Below are positions 13,345-20,611 of a DNA stretch of 37,340 nucleotides, in pieces. Where the stretch lies: IMG/VR virus record IMGVR_UViG_3300043408_000073, positions 1-37,340 of that record, one strand, 5' to 3'. Each line of letters opens with the position of its first letter. Position 1 is the stretch's first letter. Origin of the DNA: a virus. The notes beneath the pieces were generated by a model. That model ran no database searches. It had not been told where the DNA came from and saw only the letters and a program-made list of their open reading frames with translations. The position numbers and the translations under genes were made by a program.

Positions 13345-13478
13345 GACACGAGTTTAAACTAGGTCGTTGGTGGTTTTCTTGGGGGTGGAAAACCAACGGA
13401 CTTGCTATTGGTTTTTCAATAGACAAGTACGGTTTTTCCTTAGATTTACCTCTTATTTGGTTTGGTGTTGAGTTTTAG
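13341..13478 (+). CDS. Aromatic-rich small protein (45 aa), GTG start
   Basis: GTG at 13341 overlaps the stop of the upstream gene (GTGA, 13341-13344), the same linkage as halogenase to paralog 1. It ends at TAG 13476-13478. The product is rich in Trp, Phe and Gly ('GRWWFSWGWKTNGL', 'WFGVEF'), with an alternating beta-strand look. Small proteins of this type occur in aquatic phages. It may be a fourth member of the halogenase cassette. Its end overlaps the convergent minus-strand gene by a few bases. Confidence 0.6.
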   Translation: MRHEFKLGRWWFSWGWKTNGLAIGFSIDKYGFSLDLPLIWFGVEF

Positions 13479-13756
13479 AGGAAATGTTTTGCTATAGCAA
13501 CTGTAGCAAGAATGCTCCAAGCAACATTAAAGTAAATAATTGTTGGTAGTGTCTTGATAGTTGATGTAAAAATCAATGCTAAAGAAGAAACTAATGCGAA
13601 GATATAGAGCCACCACCATTGTTTCCCAAATAACAATCCTGGAACAATGATGCATAGTTTTGTTGAAAAAGCCCAAAACTCAATAGTGTTAACCTTGGTC
13701 CAATAAGACTTGGTAAATAGTTGTTTTGTAACAACGGGGATTTCTTGAAGTTTCAT
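13475..13756 (-). CDS. Multi-pass small membrane protein (93 aa)
   Basis: Two or three hydrophobic segments: about 28-43, 46-63 and 70-90. The N-terminus ('KLQEIPVVTKQLFTKSYWTK') is soluble. It is coupled by ATGA to the upstream minus-strand zinc-ribbon gene. It is part of a two-gene leftward island inside the rightward region, which suggests independent acquisition. The function is unknown; a membrane effector is one possibility. Confidence 0.65.
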   Translation of the reverse strand: MKLQEIPVVTKQLFTKSYWTKVNTIEFWAFSTKLCIIVPGLLFGKQWWWLYIFALVSSLALIFTSTIKTLPTIIYFNVAWSILATVAIAKHFL

Positions 13757-13956
13757 AGGTTGTCTATACTCCTTGGGTTATCTACAGGGCAGGGAACTGT
13801 CACCAGTGCTCCACATTCGTAGCACTCACCTTCAGTTCCCCACATAGCAATATCGTAGTCCTCAAAAACAGCCATGACTTTAAACGTACGAGATTGACAC
13901 ACGGGACACTCATGTGTAGGAATTCCCCGAAAATCAATACCTGCCATATCAGCCAT
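13753..13956 (-). CDS. Zinc-ribbon protein (67 aa)
   Basis: Two CxxC pairs, 'CPVC' and 'CYEC' (about residues 17-20 and 45-48), form a typical zinc-ribbon spacing, with a further Cys near the C-terminus. It starts at ATG 13956. No ribosome site is visible, and TAGACT lies exactly 6 nt upstream on the minus strand, so it could be leaderless. It is the first gene of the minus island with the membrane protein at 13475-13756. Confidence 0.65.
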   Translation of the reverse strand: MADMAGIDFRGIPTHECPVCQSRTFKVMAVFEDYDIAMWGTEGECYECGALVTVPCPVDNPRSIDNL

Positions 13957-13962
13957 TTGCTC

Positions 13963-13968
13963 AGTCTA
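13963..13968 (-). promoter_or_regulatory. Minus-strand -10 (TAGACT), leaderless start candidate
   Basis: TAGACT on the minus strand ends 6 nt before the ATG at 13956. It lies within 10 bp of the plus-strand TGCTAGGAT at 13970-13978, forming a divergent pair. Confidence 0.4.
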
Positions 13969-13969
13969 G

Positions 13970-13978
13970 TGCTAGGAT
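13970..13978 (+). promoter_or_regulatory. Extended -10 (TGC-TAGGAT) for the gene at 14010
   Basis: Extended -10 box with a leader of about 25 nt that includes AAGGAG before the ATG at 14010. Confidence 0.45.
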
Positions 13979-14009
13979 TTTGTTTATCCCCGTTAACTAA
14001 GGAGAAGTT

Positions 14010-14252
14010 ATGAAAAAAACGTATTACTTTAAAGTAGCAAAAAATCTTGATAAAGGCGGAGCATGGCTTGCTTCTTACTCAATCAAAGAACCAGAAGTTC
14101 CAAATGATGGAGCAGTAAAAGGTTGTGCAGCCTTCTCAAGTGCAGCACCAGCCAAACGCTGGTCAGCAGGAGTAGTTGGGCGAAATCGCCTAACTTGGGT
14201 AGTTTCAGAGGATAAAAAGAGCATGACAGCCTCTTTAGAGGTAAAGGCTTAA
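14010..14252 (+). CDS. Hypothetical protein (80 aa)
   Basis: Preceded by AAGGAGAAGTT, a strong ribosome site. The N-terminus is a hydrophilic strand ('KKTYYFKVAKNLDKGGAW'), and the rest is Ala/Ser-rich with strands and a basic centre. There is one Cys. It is not membrane-bound by appearance. No family is recognised. Confidence 0.65.
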   Translation: MKKTYYFKVAKNLDKGGAWLASYSIKEPEVPNDGAVKGCAAFSSAAPAKRWSAGVVGRNRLTWVVSEDKKSMTASLEVKA

Positions 14253-14274
14253 GCCAAGCCACCCTTTAATTGTC

Positions 14275-14307
14275 AGGGGGTCAGGGTAGAATAGTCCTTG
14301 ACCCCCT
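14275..14307 (+). promoter_or_regulatory. Inverted repeat AGGGGGTCA/TGACCCCCT around TAGAAT
   Basis: A perfect 9-bp inverted repeat with a 15-nt loop that contains the -10-like TAGAAT (14287-14292). It could be an operator over a promoter, or a hairpin ending the upstream gene. The right arm (TTGACCCCCTA) recurs at 26279-26289. Confidence 0.45.
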
Positions 14308-14331
14308 ACCCAGATATTAAGGATACTTCCT

Positions 14332-14874
14332 GTGACAACAATAATTGGTTTGCAGCAAAAAGATAAATGCGTTATCTATGCAGATGCTCAAACCACAGAT
14401 GGTCAGGGTCGAATGTTTACTCACCCACAGATGTCAAAGATTTCTCGACGGGGTGACTTTTTAATTGCTGGAGCAGGAGAAGCCTTTCCTTGCGATGTAG
14501 CACAACATATTTGGAATCCACCTTCTCCCACAGAAAAAGACATTAAAGACCTCTATCACTTTATGATTGCAAAGGTAGTTCCGTCTTTGAGAACGTGTTT
14601 AATAGACAATGGCTACAAGTTTGATGAGGAGGGAGACGGTGAGTATCGTTTCCAATTTTTAATTGCTGTTGGCGGAACTTTATTTGCTATTGAAGACGAC
14701 TTATCTGTAGGAATTCGTAGCGATGGTCTTTACGGAGTAGGCAATGGTGCAAAATATGCAATTGGGGCACTTTCAGCAGGTGCTGCTCCTTTAAAGGCTA
14801 TGAAGATTGCAGAAACCCAAGATGCCTGGACTTCTGGACCTTTTCAGAAGAAAGAGCAGTACAAATACATTTAA
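14332..14874 (+). CDS. HslV/20S-proteasome-beta-like Ntn hydrolase (180 aa)
   Basis: A GTG start yields MTTIIGL, so removal of the initiator Met would expose Thr as the N-terminal nucleophile. D18 ('YADAQTT') sits at the HslV D17 position, and K36 ('MSKIS') is close to the catalytic lysine. Later segments 'FLIAGAGEAF' and 'GVGNGAKYAIGAL' match the beta-subunit core (HslV: IGSGG). The length is near that of HslV (about 175). No HslU-type ATPase is next to it, although a AAA+ ATPase is encoded in the left operon. A self-compartmentalising protease or a repurposed fold are both possible. It has AAGGA 8 nt before the GTG. Confidence 0.72.
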   Translation: MTTIIGLQQKDKCVIYADAQTTDGQGRMFTHPQMSKISRRGDFLIAGAGEAFPCDVAQHIWNPPSPTEKDIKDLYHFMIAKVVPSLRTCLIDNGYKFDEEGDGEYRFQFLIAVGGTLFAIEDDLSVGIRSDGLYGVGNGAKYAIGALSAGAAPLKAMKIAETQDAWTSGPFQKKEQYKYI

Positions 14875-14880
14875 AGCCCT

Positions 14881-14886
14881 TACAAT
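14881..14886 (+). promoter_or_regulatory. -10 box TACAAT, leaderless start candidate
   Basis: TACAAT ends exactly 6 nt before the ATG at 14893. No ribosome site is seen. Confidence 0.45.
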
Positions 14887-14892
14887 TCTTGT

Positions 14893-15228
14893 ATGGCAAA
14901 AAAAGTATCTACCAGAGAAGCATCTGGACCTATATCTCGTCGTGAGGCTTTTGTAAGCCACGGCGCATTATCTGCTCGTGGTCACTCAGGACCTGGCGAC
15001 CATTTATTATTTGGTAGAGCACAGGCAGGAACTGCTGCTGGTAATGCGTTTAAAGATGTACACGACGCTGATTATGTAGTTATGTCATATAACACACCAA
15101 TTGGTGTGCATAGCCATTCTCAAGGATGGGTAATACCAACTACAAAATATTCACGAACCACTTCAAAGCACCAGTCACAACTAAGAAAAGGTGCAGCAGA
15201 ATCTGGTAGCCCTGTTAGATACGTATAG
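14893..15228 (+). CDS. Hypothetical phage protein, 'SYNTPI' type (111 aa)
   Basis: The C-terminal half holds 'YVVMSYNTPIGVHS' followed by 'GWVIPTTKYSRTTSKHQSQ', a pattern I recall from DUF8033-like small phage proteins, with low certainty on the family number. The N-terminal half is Gly/Ala-rich and basic. No enzyme motif is visible. The likely role is unknown. It starts the lysis block. Confidence 0.6.
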   Translation: MAKKVSTREASGPISRREAFVSHGALSARGHSGPGDHLLFGRAQAGTAAGNAFKDVHDADYVVMSYNTPIGVHSHSQGWVIPTTKYSRTTSKHQSQLRKGAAESGSPVRYV

Positions 15229-15240
15229 TTAGGAACTACA

Positions 15241-15456
15241 GTGAAAAGTTTAAAAGTATTGACGGCACTTCTTTTAACAACAGTATTGTCTTTGTCTTTA
15301 ACCAGTTGTGGCTATAGTGGTTTCTTTAGATACCCTTGTCAAGACCCAAAAAACTGGGAACTAGCAGAATGCAAACCACCTATTTGCTCTGCAACACAGA
15401 CATGTCCTGTAGACTTAGTAAAGACACCTCAACCAGAAGGAACACCAAATGAGTAA
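15241..15456 (+). CDS. Small lipoprotein (71 aa)
   Basis: GTG start with AGGA upstream. An N-terminal signal (residues 4-20) is followed by the lipobox L20-T-S-C23. The mature part has five more cysteines ('YPCQDPKNW', 'CKPPIC', 'TC'). Similar Cys-rich small lipoproteins occur in aquatic phages next to lysis genes. A spanin-like or membrane-decorating role is conceivable, but a Gram-positive host would not need a spanin. Its end overlaps the next gene by 8 nt. Confidence 0.7.
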   Translation: MKSLKVLTALLLTTVLSLSLTSCGYSGFFRYPCQDPKNWELAECKPPICSATQTCPVDLVKTPQPEGTPNE

Positions 15457-15859
15457 AGAACGACTAACACCACAAGAACTAGACGCACGTTTAAAGTTTA
15501 TCCTTGGAATTACTTTAGGTTCCATTTTATTTTTTACAGCAATAGGAATTCTTTACGGACTTCTCTTTGTTACTCAACCAATTGGAGCACAGTCAGAAAA
15601 CGACAAAATGTTCTTTAACGTATTGGGTAGCGTAGCAACATTTATTACTGGAACTCTTGCTGGTCTTTTGATTGGTCAATCTGGTGCTAAAGATATTATG
15701 TCAGCACAGTTGGCAAACAAAGAGATGGATGCCAAAAATACACAAGCAGATAAAAAACTAGAAGCAGAAATTGATGCTACAGCAGCACGTCTTGCAGCAA
15801 AGCCAGACGGACAGATGCCAGCAGAACAGCCAGTTGACACAGATTGGGATAAAGACTAA
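15449..15859 (+). CDS. Two-TM membrane protein, holin candidate (136 aa)
   Basis: Hydrophobic segments at about 16-43 and 60-77 are separated by a short polar loop. The C-terminal ~55 residues are charged and helical. It is immediately upstream of, and overlapping, the CHAP endolysin (stop/start TAATG at 15857-15861), the usual holin location. The size and topology fit a holin, although the long soluble C-terminus could also suit a different membrane anchor. Confidence 0.6.
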   Translation: MSKERLTPQELDARLKFILGITLGSILFFTAIGILYGLLFVTQPIGAQSENDKMFFNVLGSVATFITGTLAGLLIGQSGAKDIMSAQLANKEMDAKNTQADKKLEAEIDATAARLAAKPDGQMPAEQPVDTDWDKD

Positions 15860-16407
15860 TGGCAGACCAAGGTACAGCAGCACGTTTAATTGAAGTTGCT
15901 ACAGCAGAACTAGGAACTATCGAAGGTCCTAAAGATAACGAAACAAAGTACGGCGCATTCACAAAAGCAAACTTCCAACCATGGTGCGGAAGTTTCGTAA
16001 TGTGGTGTGCGTCAGAGGCTGGCGTAAAAGTTCCTAACACTGTTTACACTCCAGGTGGTGCACAAGCCTTTAAGAAGGCTGGTTCATGGATTGATGGAGA
16101 TGTAGCAGACCCAGAACCAGGAGATATTGCCTATTTTGATTTCCCATCAGATGGTGTCGATAGAATTTCTCACGTTGGAATTGTTATCAAAGATAACGAA
16201 GATGGAACTGTTTGGTGTATCGAAGGAAACACTAGCCCAGATAAAAAGGGAAGCCAAAGAAATGGCGGACAGGTTTCCAAAAAACTTCGTGCATTTAAGA
16301 AGAACAAGGCTGGAGAACAAATCTCAATTGTTGGATTTGGTCGCCCTAAGTTCAAGGCAGCAGGAGCAGCAGCACAATCACCCAAGTGCCCTACTTGCGG
16401 TAAGTAA
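15859..16407 (+). CDS. CHAP-domain endolysin (182 aa)
   Basis: CHAP cysteine-histidine peptidase/amidase core: nucleophile C43 in 'PWCGSFVMWC', H105 in 'ISHVGIV', and a third polar pair E122/N124 in 'CIEGNT'. 'EPGDIAYFDF' is a typical CHAP strand. It cleaves peptidoglycan for lysis. The gene follows the holin candidate directly. There is no separate wall-binding domain. Instead the last residues are 'KCPTCGK', an unusual CxxC tail. A tail-associated wall hydrolase is the alternative, but the gene context favours lysis. Confidence 0.85.
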   Translation: MADQGTAARLIEVATAELGTIEGPKDNETKYGAFTKANFQPWCGSFVMWCASEAGVKVPNTVYTPGGAQAFKKAGSWIDGDVADPEPGDIAYFDFPSDGVDRISHVGIVIKDNEDGTVWCIEGNTSPDKKGSQRNGGQVSKKLRAFKKNKAGEQISIVGFGRPKFKAAGAAAQSPKCPTCGK

Positions 16408-16408
16408 A

Positions 16409-16693
16409 ATGACACTACCAAGCAAAAAGAAAAAAACCTACGGTCCTTACAAAGGGTCAAAGGCAAACGGTGGAAGAAGCATTGTTGTGCATTATGACCC
16501 AAAGTCTCAGAGCACTACTTCTCAAAATGCTGCCCGCCACAAAAAAGAAAAATCTCTTGGTAGAAAACTTTCTAAAAACGAACACGTTGACCATACAGAT
16601 AACAACCACAAGAATGAATCTGCCTCTAACCTTAAGGTAATGTCTGCTAAGAAAAATATCGGAAAAGGCAACCAAAACAGAAAGAAGAAGTGA
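16409..16693 (+). CDS. HNH endonuclease (94 aa)
   Basis: ATG at 16409 (MTLPSKKKKTYG...), directly after the endolysin stop; the longer open frame to 16127 is the shadow of the endolysin. Residues 48-80 form an HNH module: 'SLGRKLSKNEHVDHTDNN' with H59-V-D-H62, then 'SASNLKVMS'. This is the usual layout of phage homing or nicking HNH enzymes. It is basic throughout. A free-standing homing endonuclease or a packaging-associated nuclease are both possible. Confidence 0.75.
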   Translation: MTLPSKKKKTYGPYKGSKANGGRSIVVHYDPKSQSTTSQNAARHKKEKSLGRKLSKNEHVDHTDNNHKNESASNLKVMSAKKNIGKGNQNRKKK

Positions 16694-16875
16694 TGAACGC
16701 AAATGACCGTTGTGACCGTTGTTCTGCTGCTGCCAAGGTTCGTTTTGTTATGTTAAACGGTGAGTTGTTGTTTTGCGGACACCATGCAAAAGAGTTTGGT
16801 CCAGCCTTAAAGAAGGTTGCTTTAACTATTGAAGACCCAGACTCATTACTACACCCTGCCATGGCTTCTGTATGA
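16693..16875 (+). CDS. DUF7455-like Cys/His protein typical of Actinobacteria (60 aa)
   Basis: ATG at 16693 overlaps the HNH stop (TGATG). The sequence 'CDRCSAAAKVRFVM' followed by 'GELLFCGHH' is a CxxC...CxHH zinc-binding layout. I recall it as a small family widespread in Actinobacteria and their phages (DUF7455). The function of the family is unknown to me. Its presence is one of the better host clues in the window. The start GTG at 16690 is an alternative. Confidence 0.75.
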   Translation: MNANDRCDRCSAAAKVRFVMLNGELLFCGHHAKEFGPALKKVALTIEDPDSLLHPAMASV

Positions 16876-17147
16876 GTAACCTCAGTAGTTCACAATTTGC
16901 TCAAGCCGTTGCTGAAGAAGAGCGTATTAGAAAAAAAGGGCTAATGAACTCTGGAACAGGGTTTGTTGGTAATGGTTTTTACTGGGGAATGTATCCCACT
17001 TACACAGGTTCAACAAGTGGTTACGGTGGTTATTTAACTACTGCTCAAAACCCTCCTGTATCAGACTCAGGAAACGGTGCTTCTTCAACAGGAGATGCTG
17101 CTGGGTCTTTAGGTGCTGGTGACGTTGGTGGAAGCGGTGGGTTTTAA
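16872..17147 (+). CDS. Hypothetical Gly-rich protein (91 aa)
   Basis: Starts in an ATGA overlap with the preceding gene. The first third is helical ('SSQFAQAVAEEERIRKK'), the middle is aromatic and Gly/Ser/Tyr-rich, and the last third is 'GAGDVGGSGGF'-like and probably disordered. No domain is recognised. Its position at the end of the block suggests a minor structural or accessory protein. Confidence 0.6.
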   Translation: MSNLSSSQFAQAVAEEERIRKKGLMNSGTGFVGNGFYWGMYPTYTGSTSGYGGYLTTAQNPPVSDSGNGASSTGDAAGSLGAGDVGGSGGF

Positions 17148-17153
17148 ATAGGC

Positions 17154-17200
17154 CCTTGGCTTTTCCCCGAAAGACGTATGTTCACGCCGAAAAACCAAGG
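17154..17200 (+). terminator. Long stem-loop after the lysis block
   Basis: A 12-bp stem with one mismatch (CCTTGGcTTTTC / GAAAAaCCAAGG). It lies a few bases after the stop at 17147. A second hairpin CTTTTAG/CTAAAAG follows at 17210-17231. No long U-tract is seen, so termination strength is uncertain. Confidence 0.45.
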
Positions 17201-17258
17201 ACCTAACTTCTTTTAGCGGAAGCCCTAAAAGATTACCATACTTCTTTTGCAAAAGAGT

Positions 17259-17288
17259 TTGACTATCGGGACTTAGCCAGGTTATTCT
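17259..17288 (+). promoter_or_regulatory. Promoter TTGACT-N18-TATTCT, leaderless
   Basis: -35 TTGACT at 17259-17264. -10 TATTCT at 17283-17288 ends 6 nt before the ATG at 17295. It has the best -35 match of the leaderless set, and hairpins precede it. Confidence 0.6.
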
Positions 17289-17294
17289 GCTGCT

Positions 17295-17579
17295 ATGACT
17301 ATGAACCCGAAATTAGTTATTCCTTTGTTAGTTCTACCCCTTTTAACTGGGTGTTCAATGAACGCCCCTATGGACATAACAGTCCCAGTCGATGTACACG
17401 ACAACACTTTTAATAATGGTCCTGGAACAAGCCTTCCAAATGGAAACAATGGTCAGACCACTATTGACAATCCTATAGACGATATAGACCCAAATGCAGA
17501 ACAAGATATTCCAGATGCATGGAGTGAAGACAGTGTAGATACTCCAGAACCAGTTCCGTTACCGACACCCCAGGGTTAA
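17295..17579 (+). CDS. Small lipoprotein (94 aa)
   Basis: A signal peptide (residues 5-16) and lipobox L17-T-G-C20 are followed by an acidic, Pro/Asp/Asn-rich mature region without further cysteines. It is probably membrane-anchored outside the host cell, disordered, and expressed from its own promoter (17259-17288). A strong terminator follows directly. The monocistronic setting suggests a separate function such as superinfection exclusion, which is only inference. Confidence 0.7.
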   Translation: MTMNPKLVIPLLVLPLLTGCSMNAPMDITVPVDVHDNTFNNGPGTSLPNGNNGQTTIDNPIDDIDPNAEQDIPDAWSEDSVDTPEPVPLPTPQG

Positions 17580-17622
17580 AAAAATAACTTGTAGGTTTAA
17601 CTCACCTACAAGTTATTTTTTT
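17578..17622 (+). terminator. Strong bidirectional intrinsic terminator
   Basis: A perfect 19-bp stem including A7/T7 tracts (arms 17578-17596 and 17604-17622) with a 7-nt loop. It begins inside the stop codon of the lipoprotein gene. Confidence 0.85.
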
Positions 17623-17711
17623 GCTTTAATAAAACCCTAAATACATAATATGTAACTTAATTCCTAGAACTACCTCGAAATCACGTACATTAGTTGAGGG
17701 AGTTTTTTTAA

Positions 17712-20105
17712 TTGCTGAAAAAAGCATTTGCAGTAGTTTTTACTACCGTAGTATTTGTTTTTATCTACAGTATTTTAGGTGTAGAAACTGCTAGAGCAGA
17801 AGAAACCACTACTGTACAAGTTAGTCCAAGTCCTTCTGACTCCACATCAACTTCGAGTTCACCCTCTCCAAGTCCGACTCCAGAGCCAACACCCGAGCCG
17901 ACTTCCACTTCAACTCCGACTCCAACTGAACCAACTGCTCAGTCTGGTAGCACCGATTCTGCATCCACGACACAAACCACCCAGCAGCAAAACTCAACAG
18001 CAAACCCAATGCCCACCACTCCTGTTGCTCCATCTATAACCTCCGTTGAAACTAAAATTGAGGCAGCAACAGTAACAACTGCTGCAGCACAGGAAAGTCT
18101 AACCGCTACAACAACCTCTTTAGCACAACCTGTTGCAACTGATACTAGTGTCGTGGCTGCCGTGGCTACAGCACAAACAGCCATAACAGAAGCCCAAACA
18201 GCCATAAATGCAGCAACTGAGGCAAAAGAAGTAGCAGTTACAGCAACAGCCACAGTAGAGTCTCAAACCGCAGTTGTGGCTACAGCCACTACAGCCGTTG
18301 AGTCAGCAACAGCAGTTGTTGCTACAGCAACTACAAACTTAAGTAACGCTCAGGCTGATTTAAGTACCGCTCAAACAACCGCAACAACAGCCCAGGCTGC
18401 TGCCGATGCTTCAGCCGTTACAACTACAACTAATGGAATTCAGGTAACAACATACGCATCCCCTGGTGGACAGCAGCCACCGCTTCCAGCAGAAAATGCA
18501 ACACCACTTTCAACTACAACAGTCCCTTATATTGCCCACCAGTTTGGAAGCGGACAGGTGTTTAACTCTGGCAGAGTAGACAATGTAATTGTGAAATTTG
18601 AAGGAAAGATTACCGTTCCAGAAGAAGCAGTAAGCGTAAAATATGCAATCCATTCAGATGATGGCGCAAAGATGTATGTTGACGGACAACTTGCAATCAA
18701 TGAATGGATTGATAAGGGCGGAGGGTGGAGCCAGTATTCTCCAACATATAACACAACTACAGATAAACAACAGGATTTTGTTATTTGGTATTATGAAAAT
18801 GGTGGAGCCTCATCAGTCATACTTGGCTGGTTAATCACAAGAGCAAACGGAACTGGGTACTTTACTACTCCAGTCAATGAGGCATTTGCAACTACAACAG
18901 TAACAAAAGACCCGACATTAGTTGCTGCTGCCACTACCGCAGTTGCTGCTATACCTGTAGCACAAGCAGTTGTTACAGATAAGACAGAAGTGAAGCAAGT
19001 AGCAGAGACAGCACTTGCAACTGCTCAGACCACATTAACAACAGAAACTCAAACATTAAGCACCCTCCAAACAACTCAAGAAGTAGCAGTTGCTACTGCT
19101 AATACATTAGCGGATGTCGCAGTTGCTAAAGCAGAGGTCGCTACTTCCACAGTCGCTTCCGCCACTGCCGTAATTGCTTCAGTTCAGCAGTCCCAAGTCG
19201 TTCCGCCCACTCCCGTTCCCACTCCTGAACCAACACCAGAGCCACAACCACTCCCAACACCACAGCCAGAGCCAGCCCCAACACCAATCCCAACACCAAT
19301 CCCAGAACCATTACCTACTCCTTCACCTGAACCAGAGCCAGAACCAACTCCAGAACCAGAACCGCAACCAGAGCCACCAGTAGAGCCTGCACCAGAGCCA
19401 GAACCAGAGCCGTCCCCAGAGCCAGAACCAACACCACAGCCAGAACCAGAACCAGCCCCAGAACCGCAACCAGAGCCAGAACCAACTCCTGAACCTTCTC
19501 CAGAACCTGAACCATCCCCAGAGCCTACACCAGAACCTGAACCAACACCTGAAGAACCTCCTGCACCTGCTCCAGAACCTGAAGCACCTGCAACTGTTGA
19601 AGAGGCTGTTACTGAAGCACTTGCTGATGGAAAGTTAACGGAGGCTGAAAAAGAAATTGTTGCTGAAGCATTGATTGCTTCTGTTGCACCAGGTGAAGCG
19701 TTAAGTTCGGAAGCAATTAAAGAAGCAGGGTTAACTTACGAAGATTTACCACCAACAACTCCAGTTGACGTAAGAACTGACGAAAATGGAAATGCTGTCA
19801 TAATTACTGCAGAAGTTGCTGCTGCACTTACTGTGCTAGAAAATCCCGCAGAACTAATCGGTGCAATATTTGAAGACCCAGGTCAAGTTCTACTTGCGTT
19901 GGGAAGTATTGGTGCTGACATGTCACCAGAAGAACGAGAAGAAGCGACAGAAATGGTTGTTGCTACAGTCGTTGCTGCTGGTGCAGCCATGAATGCAATC
20001 GGTGCTGCTGGTGGAACCACAGGTGGTTCTACGGGCGGAGGAAGTTCTGGTGGCGGAGGTCCATCGGGAGATAGTAAAGGCGTTAGGAGAAGACCAAAGC
20101 CGTGA
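17712..20105 (+). CDS. Large secreted PA14-domain, Pro-rich protein (797 aa)
   Basis: TTG start after GAGGGAG. The signal peptide is about residues 1-29 (LGVETARA, then EE). A Ser/Thr/Pro linker (30-115) and an Ala/Thr-rich helical region (115-235) follow. A PA14-type carbohydrate-binding domain lies at about 240-380, with a '[13 protein letters not shown]' core. Another Ala-rich region (385-495) precedes a long PEPxPEP spacer (495-625). The end holds an acidic helical domain (625-760) and a Gly-rich basic tail. Secreted multi-domain proteins are unusual in phages. It could decorate the host surface or be a virion adhesin whose signal drives export. No sortase motif is seen. Terminators flank its transcription start. 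Confidence 0.7.
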   Translation: MLKKAFAVVFTTVVFVFIYSILGVETARAEETTTVQVSPSPSDSTSTSSSPSPSPTPEPTPEPTSTSTPTPTEPTAQSGSTDSASTTQTTQQQNSTANPMPTTPVAPSITSVETKIEAATVTTAAAQESLTATTTSLAQPVATDTSVVAAVATAQTAITEAQTAINAATEAKEVAVTATATVESQTAVVATATTAVESATAVVATATTNLSNAQADLSTAQTTATTAQAAADASAVTTTTNGIQVTTYASPGGQQPPLPAENATPLSTTTVPYIAHQFGSGQVFNSGRVDNVIVKFEGKITVPEEAVSVKYAIHSDDGAKMYVDGQLAINEWIDKGGGWSQYSPTYNTTTDKQQDFVIWYYENGGASSVILGWLITRANGTGYFTTPVNEAFATTTVTKDPTLVAAATTAVAAIPVAQAVVTDKTEVKQVAETALATAQTTLTTETQTLSTLQTTQEVAVATANTLADVAVAKAEVATSTVASATAVIASVQQSQVVPPTPVPTPEPTPEPQPLPTPQPEPAPTPIPTPIPEPLPTPSPEPEPEPTPEPEPQPEPPVEPAPEPEPEPSPEPEPTPQPEPEPAPEPQPEPEPTPEPSPEPEPSPEPTPEPEPTPEEPPAPAPEPEAPATVEEAVTEALADGKLTEAEKEIVAEALIASVAPGEALSSEAIKEAGLTYEDLPPTTPVDVRTDENGNAVIITAEVAAALTVLENPAELIGAIFEDPGQVLLALGSIGADMSPEEREEATEMVVATVVAAGAAMNAIGAAGGTTGGSTGGGSSGGGGPSGDSKGVRRRPKP

Positions 20106-20269
20106 AATTAATTAAAGACTTTATTGACCAATTATGGACACTTTTAGGCATGTTTATTGCTTGGGTAGTATTAGATGGCTCCGCAAAGACTATAGTTGGA
20201 TACGCAATTGTTGGAACAATTGTTGCTTGGGCTATTACTTACCCAATAAGAAATCGAGAAGAAGACTAA
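20102..20269 (+). CDS. Small two-TM membrane protein (55 aa), GTG start
   Basis: GTG at 20102 overlaps the stop of the PA14 protein (GTGA) and ends at TAA 20267-20269. Two short hydrophobic segments (about 11-24 and 29-46) flank a polar turn, and the end is acidic. The coupling to the large secreted protein suggests joint expression. A small holin-like or export-linked role is possible. Confidence 0.65.
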   Translation: MKLIKDFIDQLWTLLGMFIAWVVLDGSAKTIVGYAIVGTIVAWAITYPIRNREED

Positions 20270-20309
20270 ACTATAAATAGTGTCTAACTGACACATTTAG
20301 GAGATATAG

Positions 20310-20591
20310 ATGAATAAAGCAGCACTTGAATCATACTTACGCAATTTACTTGGTCAAGTTATTGCAGCAGTTATGATTGTTATGCAAACTAGCAATCTTG
20401 CAACACCTTTAGAGTTTGGACAATCTGAATGGTTACTTGTAGCAAATGCTCTTTGGGGTTCAGTAATCCCAACAGCCCTTCGTTGGGTAAATAAGAAAGA
20501 CCCAGCATTTGGACGTATTGCAGAAGTTGCAGCAAAAGAAGTTTCCAAGAAACTTGCTAAAGCACCAGTAAAGTCAGTCAAAAAGAAGTAA
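20310..20591 (+). CDS. Membrane protein, holin-like (93 aa)
   Basis: The N-terminal helix leads into a TM segment (about 13-28), then a second less hydrophobic one (about 40-58). A basic tail of Lys/Ala repeats follows, typical of small phage holins with 'P.LRW.NKKDPAFG' near the end of the TM region. AGGAGATA precedes the ATG. It is one of three small membrane proteins in this region, so which is the true holin cannot be decided from sequence. Confidence 0.6.
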   Translation: MNKAALESYLRNLLGQVIAAVMIVMQTSNLATPLEFGQSEWLLVANALWGSVIPTALRWVNKKDPAFGRIAEVAAKEVSKKLAKAPVKSVKKK

Positions 20592-20611
20592 CTACAAAAA
20601 GGACCCTAGAA

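Noticed and set aside
19174-19515. Repeat arrays resembling CRISPR or VNTR in the PEP-rich region
   Set aside because: The units are codon-level repeats (Pro-Glu) without spacers of constant size. No CRISPR array is present anywhere in the window.
20272-20279. TATAAATA, a match to T4-type late promoters
   Set aside because: Single occurrence in an intergenic gap of AT-rich DNA. No sigma-gp55-like gene or other copies were seen before genes here.
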